A DNA stretch of 8,776 bases, taken from contig JAPHUG010000285.1 in assembly GCA_026197195.1 (NCBI GenBank), positions 1 through 8,776 on the forward strand, in the 5' to 3' direction. Source of the stretch: Sedimenticola sp. GTDB taxonomy: Bacteria > Pseudomonadota > Gammaproteobacteria > Chromatiales > Chromatiaceae. This document shows positions 5,838 to 8,776 of this stretch, piece after piece. The translations under genes and the position numbers were made by a program. Position 1 is the stretch's first letter, and the number at the start of each line of letters is the position of its first letter. The notes under the pieces are model-generated. The model was not told the origin of the DNA. It did no database searches and saw only the letters and a list, made by a program, of their open reading frames with translations.

Positions 5838-8388
5838 ACGGCTGTTTGGCGATCATCTTCCCTAGTTCTTCAATGCCACGTTGGAAGACCGATTGCAGGC
5901 TGTCGACCTGGGGCATTCCTTTCTCAGTCAACTGAGCGGGCGGGATTCGTTCGGCTGTCAGCGCTTCTGCCTGTAGTTGAATAAGCCCAAGATTGGCTGC
6001 CGAGCCCTTTAAAGCATGGGCAAGGGCGCTGAACTGCTCTGGGCTATTTTCAGTTACAGCCGCAGACATGTCAGTGATTAACTGGGCTCCATCCTGTTTC
6101 ATTTTATCGAGTAGGCGGATAAGAAAATCCTGATTTGGTGCCAAAGAGATTAACTCGTTAACGGTATCATGATTTAGGATCTCGTTATCATCGCTGCCGG
6201 TAGCTGGTGGGTCCAGCGTCTCCTGGGGCAGATTATCTGGCGAGTCGTTCACCGCCATCTGAATAACCCGGTAGAGTTTCTGTGCTGACACCGGTTTGGT
6301 TAGAAACCACTTTATTCCTGCTGCTTCACACTCCTTGCGGCTTTCGATTGTGGCATTGGCTGTGAGGATGATGAAAGGCAGGGTGTTTTGCGGATGGGCA
6401 AACTGGAAGATCTTGAAGGCCTCCAGCCCACCCAGTTGCGGCATCTGCATATCGACGATCACCAGGTCATAGTGGCGTGTCTCCAGTGCATCGAGCAACT
6501 CCTGACCATCCTCGACTTGCTGGTGTGTATGGCCTGCCTGCTCCAGCATCCTGCCTAGTACCAAGCGGTTAATAGCATTATCTTCTGCCATCAGGATCTC
6601 AAGCGGCGGTTGTGTCGTATCGAGTGTTACTGAGGTGTCATTCTCATTTTCCAAACTGCTGTGAGCTTCAAGATCGATAACCTGTGAGGCATGCAGAATA
6701 TTGAACAGTTGAATCTTGTCTGCCGGATTGGCAAGCACATGGATGCGATCCCGTACGGTTTTCGGCAGTGCCCGCTCCGTCTTCTCTTTATCCGGTGCGA
6801 TCAGCAGAATAGCGGTTTCATGATAGAGCCGCTCTTGCAGCAGCTCTTCGATCAGTGAGGTGATGTCACTGCTGTCGGGTAGATTATCGATAAGCAGCAG
6901 ATGATAGGGGCGGGCCTCCCTGGTTGCCTGCTTGAGTTGTTTGATAGCCTCATGGGAAGAAGCTGCACCGGACAGCTTTACGCCCCAGCCATGCAGGCAG
7001 TGTTCCGCATTGCTCTGTTCTGTCTGTTGTTGAGATGCGAGTCGCAGTACGTGACAGCGTTGCATTAATTGAAGTTCACTGTCCGAGACAATCTTATCCT
7101 GTATATCAAGGGAGAGATCAAACCAGAAGGTACTGCCCTTGCCATGAGTACTTTTCAGATCAATGGTGCCACCCATTAATTCAACCAGTTGCTTGGCAAT
7201 CGTGGTACCCAATCCTGTGCCACCAAAACGGCGTGTAGTACTACCGTCGGCCTGGGTAAATTTTTCAAATATTTTTGTTTGGATGGCTTCTGGTATGCCG
7301 ATGCCCGTGTCGGTGACGGCTATACGCACCTTGATTACCTGATTTTGGCGCTCTATTTTACTACAGCGTATTTCTATATGGCCGACTTCTGTGAACTTGA
7401 TGGCATTTCCAATCAGGTTAATCAACACTTGCCGCAGATGAAGCGGGTCACCAATCAGTCGAAAGGGAATGTCGGGGTCGATCGAGGTATAGAGCCTGAC
7501 CTTTCTACTGTTCACCTGCGAGGCGAGCATTTTAGTGGTGCTGTTAACCAAGGCGTAGAGATTAAAGGGGGTATGCTCGATTTCAAGTTTTCCTGCTTCA
7601 ATCTTGGAGATATCCAGAATGTCTTCTATCAACCGTAGCAGGGTATGACCGGATGAGTAGATGGTGTCAACATACTCACGTTCAACAGGGTTTAATGTAC
7701 AGCTCTTGAGGAGTTCACCGGTACCAATAATCCCATTCAGAGGTGTACGTATTTCGTGACTCATACGGGCCAGAAATTCACTCTTGGCATGGCTGGCCGC
7801 TTCAGCCCGTCTGCGTTCATGGTGGATACGCTTGGTTAGCTTGGCGGCATAACCTGGTAATACTATAAGTGAAACCAGTAGGCCTATCCCCAGAGGCAGG
7901 TTCTCTTGCCAATAAGGTGTGATGAACAGGACGATACTGAAGCCGACTACCGAGAGAATACCGGAAAGATAGAGATAGTTTTCGCCATAGCGGAATCCAT
8001 TGCCAAAAGTGATCCATAGATAGACCGCATACCAGGGTGCACCAAGTGATCCTGTCAGTGCGAGACCTGCACTGAACGCCGAGACATCGGCAAAGATACC
8101 TATGATTCGGCGAATAGGTGATTTGTCGGGCTTTAACAGGATGGCAATGAAAAGGCCAGTCGAGAGGCCTATGAATAGAGAAATAAAGGTTAGTACAAAA
8201 TACCAGTCATTGATGGTTGTATAATTAGAGGGGCCAGATGCAAGAACATAGACGAGTAGCACAACCTGGATGATGATTCGAACAGCCGCTTGCTCATGCT
8301 CACTGTCAGGACGGTTACGTAATAGTTGGGCAAGTTGGCAGAATTTATTTTCGACAGAGCGGTAGAGCAAGATAGGATTGCTATTCAT
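5836..8388 (-). CDS. rpfC: RpfC-like hybrid sensor histidine kinase (DSF receptor) with an additional receiver-like domain
   Basis: This 850-residue inner-membrane sensor has the architecture of RpfC. The short N-terminal cytoplasmic part carries RPDSEHEQ at 26-33, matching the RADSEHAQ of Xanthomonas RpfC next to its first membrane helix. Five or six hydrophobic helices follow (about 34-52, 62-85, 94-113, 118-132, 140-158, 164-182), including the RpfC-typical PWYAVYLWITFGNGFRYG. Next come the HisKA domain with SHEIRTPLNG (H211), the ATPase domain with N328, DTGIGIP at 360-366 and GGTGLG at 389-394, a receiver-like domain at about 445-568 lacking key residues, a true receiver (E602, D603, phosphoacceptor D646, T676, K698) and an HPt domain with HALKGS (H791). 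Xanthomonas RpfC is about 726 residues, from memory; the extra length matches the second receiver-like domain. The ATG at 8388 is chosen since upstream codons would overlap the divergent ACP gene; no clear Shine-Dalgarno precedes it. The rpfG partner is not adjacent. Confidence 0.9.
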   Translation of the reverse strand: MNSNPILLYRSVENKFCQLAQLLRNRPDSEHEQAAVRIIIQVVLLVYVLASGPSNYTTINDWYFVLTFISLFIGLSTGLFIAILLKPDKSPIRRIIGIFADVSAFSAGLALTGSLGAPWYAVYLWITFGNGFRYGENYLYLSGILSVVGFSIVLFITPYWQENLPLGIGLLVSLIVLPGYAAKLTKRIHHERRRAEAASHAKSEFLARMSHEIRTPLNGIIGTGELLKSCTLNPVEREYVDTIYSSGHTLLRLIEDILDISKIEAGKLEIEHTPFNLYALVNSTTKMLASQVNSRKVRLYTSIDPDIPFRLIGDPLHLRQVLINLIGNAIKFTEVGHIEIRCSKIERQNQVIKVRIAVTDTGIGIPEAIQTKIFEKFTQADGSTTRRFGGTGLGTTIAKQLVELMGGTIDLKSTHGKGSTFWFDLSLDIQDKIVSDSELQLMQRCHVLRLASQQQTEQSNAEHCLHGWGVKLSGAASSHEAIKQLKQATREARPYHLLLIDNLPDSSDITSLIEELLQERLYHETAILLIAPDKEKTERALPKTVRDRIHVLANPADKIQLFNILHASQVIDLEAHSSLENENDTSVTLDTTQPPLEILMAEDNAINRLVLGRMLEQAGHTHQQVEDGQELLDALETRHYDLVIVDMQMPQLGGLEAFKIFQFAHPQNTLPFIILTANATIESRKECEAAGIKWFLTKPVSAQKLYRVIQMAVNDSPDNLPQETLDPPATGSDDNEILNHDTVNELISLAPNQDFLIRLLDKMKQDGAQLITDMSAAVTENSPEQFSALAHALKGSAANLGLIQLQAEALTAERIPPAQLTEKGMPQVDSLQSVFQRGIEELGKMIAKQP

Positions 8389-8406
8389 ATTTGAGTGATG
8401 ATACAG

Positions 8407-8436
8407 TGGATTTGGATGTAAGTAACAGCAAATCCA
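8407..8436. promoter_or_regulatory. Perfect 8-bp dyad, candidate operator between rpfC and the ACP operon
   Basis: TGGATTTG (8407-8414) and CAAATCCA (8429-8436) are perfect inverted copies separated by 14 bases. Half-site centres are 22 bases apart, about two helical turns, as expected for a dimeric regulator. It is the only strong symmetry in the divergent intergenic region and could control either or both transcripts. The regulator is unknown. It could also form an RNA hairpin, but there is no following T-run. Confidence 0.5.
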
Positions 8437-8447
8437 GTCAATTTCGA

Positions 8448-8453
8448 AGTATA
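8448..8453 (-). promoter_or_regulatory. Possible -10 element for rpfC
   Basis: On the minus strand this reads TATACT (5 of 6 matches). No good -35 lies at the usual distance. If used, the rpfC leader would contain the dyad at 8407-8436. A TTGACT on the minus strand at 8437-8442 is another -35-like box, but its -10 is poor. Confidence 0.2.
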
Positions 8454-8456
8454 AAT

Positions 8457-8461
8457 GGAAG
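8457..8461 (+). promoter_or_regulatory. Shine-Dalgarno that fixes the ACP start
   Basis: GGAAG lies 8 bases before the ATG at 8470. It overlaps the alternative upstream ATG at 8455, which has no such site of its own, and so supports the shorter 83-residue protein. Confidence 0.65.
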
Positions 8462-8469
8462 CATATATC

Positions 8470-8721
8470 ATGAGTTCGGACATTGAAACTATAGTAAAAA
8501 AAGCCATCGCCAATCAAAAAATGATTGCTGCGGACACCATCACACTGGAGACCTCTCTGCAGGATCTGGGTGTCACTTCACTGGATGCCATTACCATCGT
8601 TTATGAAGTGGAAGAGATCTGTGATATCGAAGTACCAAATGATGAGTTGGAAAATCTCCGAACTGTAGAGGATATTGTTACCGGTGTTCAGGCATTGATG
8701 AATAATAAAACAGAGGCATGA
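8470..8721 (+). CDS. Specialised acyl carrier protein
   Basis: This 83-residue acidic protein has the acyl carrier protein pattern. The phosphopantetheine-bearing serine is S37 in LGVTSLDAITIVYEVEE (33-49), followed by the acidic recognition helix and then IEVPNDELENLRTVEDIV, the usual helix III region. It would carry acyl chains as thioesters in the cytoplasm after modification by a phosphopantetheinyl transferase. It is probably not the housekeeping AcpP: the DSL signature is TSL here, the sequence diverges from the strongly conserved AcpP, and the fabD/fabG neighbours are absent. The start at 8470 is set by GGAAG; an ATG at 8455 would add five residues. The stop overlaps the next gene's ATG (ATGA), so the ketoacyl synthase is probably translationally coupled and is the likely partner. 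The gene is divergent from rpfC. Confidence 0.9.
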   Translation: MSSDIETIVKKAIANQKMIAADTITLETSLQDLGVTSLDAITIVYEVEEICDIEVPNDELENLRTVEDIVTGVQALMNNKTEA

Positions 8722-8776
8722 GTGTTCGTGTCGTCATCACCGGCCTGGGTTCAATTTCTGCACTTGGATTGAATAA
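8718..8776 (+). CDS. Beta-ketoacyl-ACP synthase (FabF-like), N-terminal fragment (3' end outside window)
   Basis: Only the first 19 codons are present, starting at the ATG that overlaps the ACP stop. The peptide MSVRVVITGLGSISALGLN matches the opening beta strand and loop of FabF/KAS II-type condensing enzymes, typically R(R/V)VVITGLG-x-(V/I)S-x-LG. Such enzymes elongate acyl-ACP with malonyl-ACP, using a Cys-His-His triad that would lie beyond the window. Coupling to a specialised ACP suggests a secondary or dedicated acyl pathway rather than core fatty acid synthesis. Whether it is a true condensing enzyme or a chain-length-factor homologue cannot be told from this fragment. Confidence 0.8.
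   Translation, partial: MSVRVVITGLGSISALGLN

Noticed and set aside
7189..7638. Open frame of 149 codons on the plus strand
   Set aside because: It is wholly antisense to the RpfC kinase core, whose motifs are intact. It is a chance frame.
8450..8455. TATAAA as the -10 of the ACP promoter
   Set aside because: Transcription would start at about 8462, which would exclude the Shine-Dalgarno at 8457-8461 from the mRNA.
8389..8517. N-terminal extension of rpfC by 43 residues
   Set aside because: It would cross the divergent intergenic dyad and the first codons of the ACP gene, and the residues do not resemble RpfC N-termini.

Overview
The window reads as chromosomal DNA of a gammaproteobacterium. 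The support is a housekeeping HrpB-type DEAH helicase, a YbaK deacylase, and a pair of genes resembling the xanthomonad rpfF/rpfC quorum-sensing genes. I cannot name a genus. The flanking genes are not those of the Xanthomonas rpf locus, and moderate GC with T-rich intergenic stretches also argues against Xanthomonas. A sulfur-oxidising or Chromatiales-like lineage is only a guess.

Left part (1-4273), ordinary or poorly known genes: the 3' end of an SMC/Rad50-like ATPase gene with a membrane helix; a 65-residue membrane protein with a CxxC; ybaK on the minus strand, its stop 3 bp from the stop of the small gene; and hrpB, divergent from ybaK. A stretch of about 600 bp without a convincing gene follows (4274-4877). 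It holds several short inverted repeats and ends at a clear Shine-Dalgarno.

Right part (4878-8776), the interesting region: rpfF (DSF synthase, crotonase family) faces rpfC (hybrid histidine kinase, DSF receptor) with 49 bp between their stops. This is the same convergent synthase/sensor arrangement as in Xanthomonas. No rpfG (HD-GYP response regulator) lies upstream of rpfC, where it would be expected. In its place is a divergent operon of a specialised acyl carrier protein and a ketoacyl-ACP synthase, of which only the first codons are in the window. The 66-81 bp between rpfC and the ACP gene contain a perfect 8-bp dyad with half-sites two helical turns apart, a good operator candidate. RpfC also carries an extra receiver-like domain, apparently degenerate, between the kinase and the true receiver.

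Working model (inference): RpfF makes a DSF-type cis-2-unsaturated fatty acid from acyl-ACP, RpfC senses it, and the adjacent ACP/KAS operon either supplies acyl chains or is an output of the circuit. The cognate response regulator must lie outside the window.
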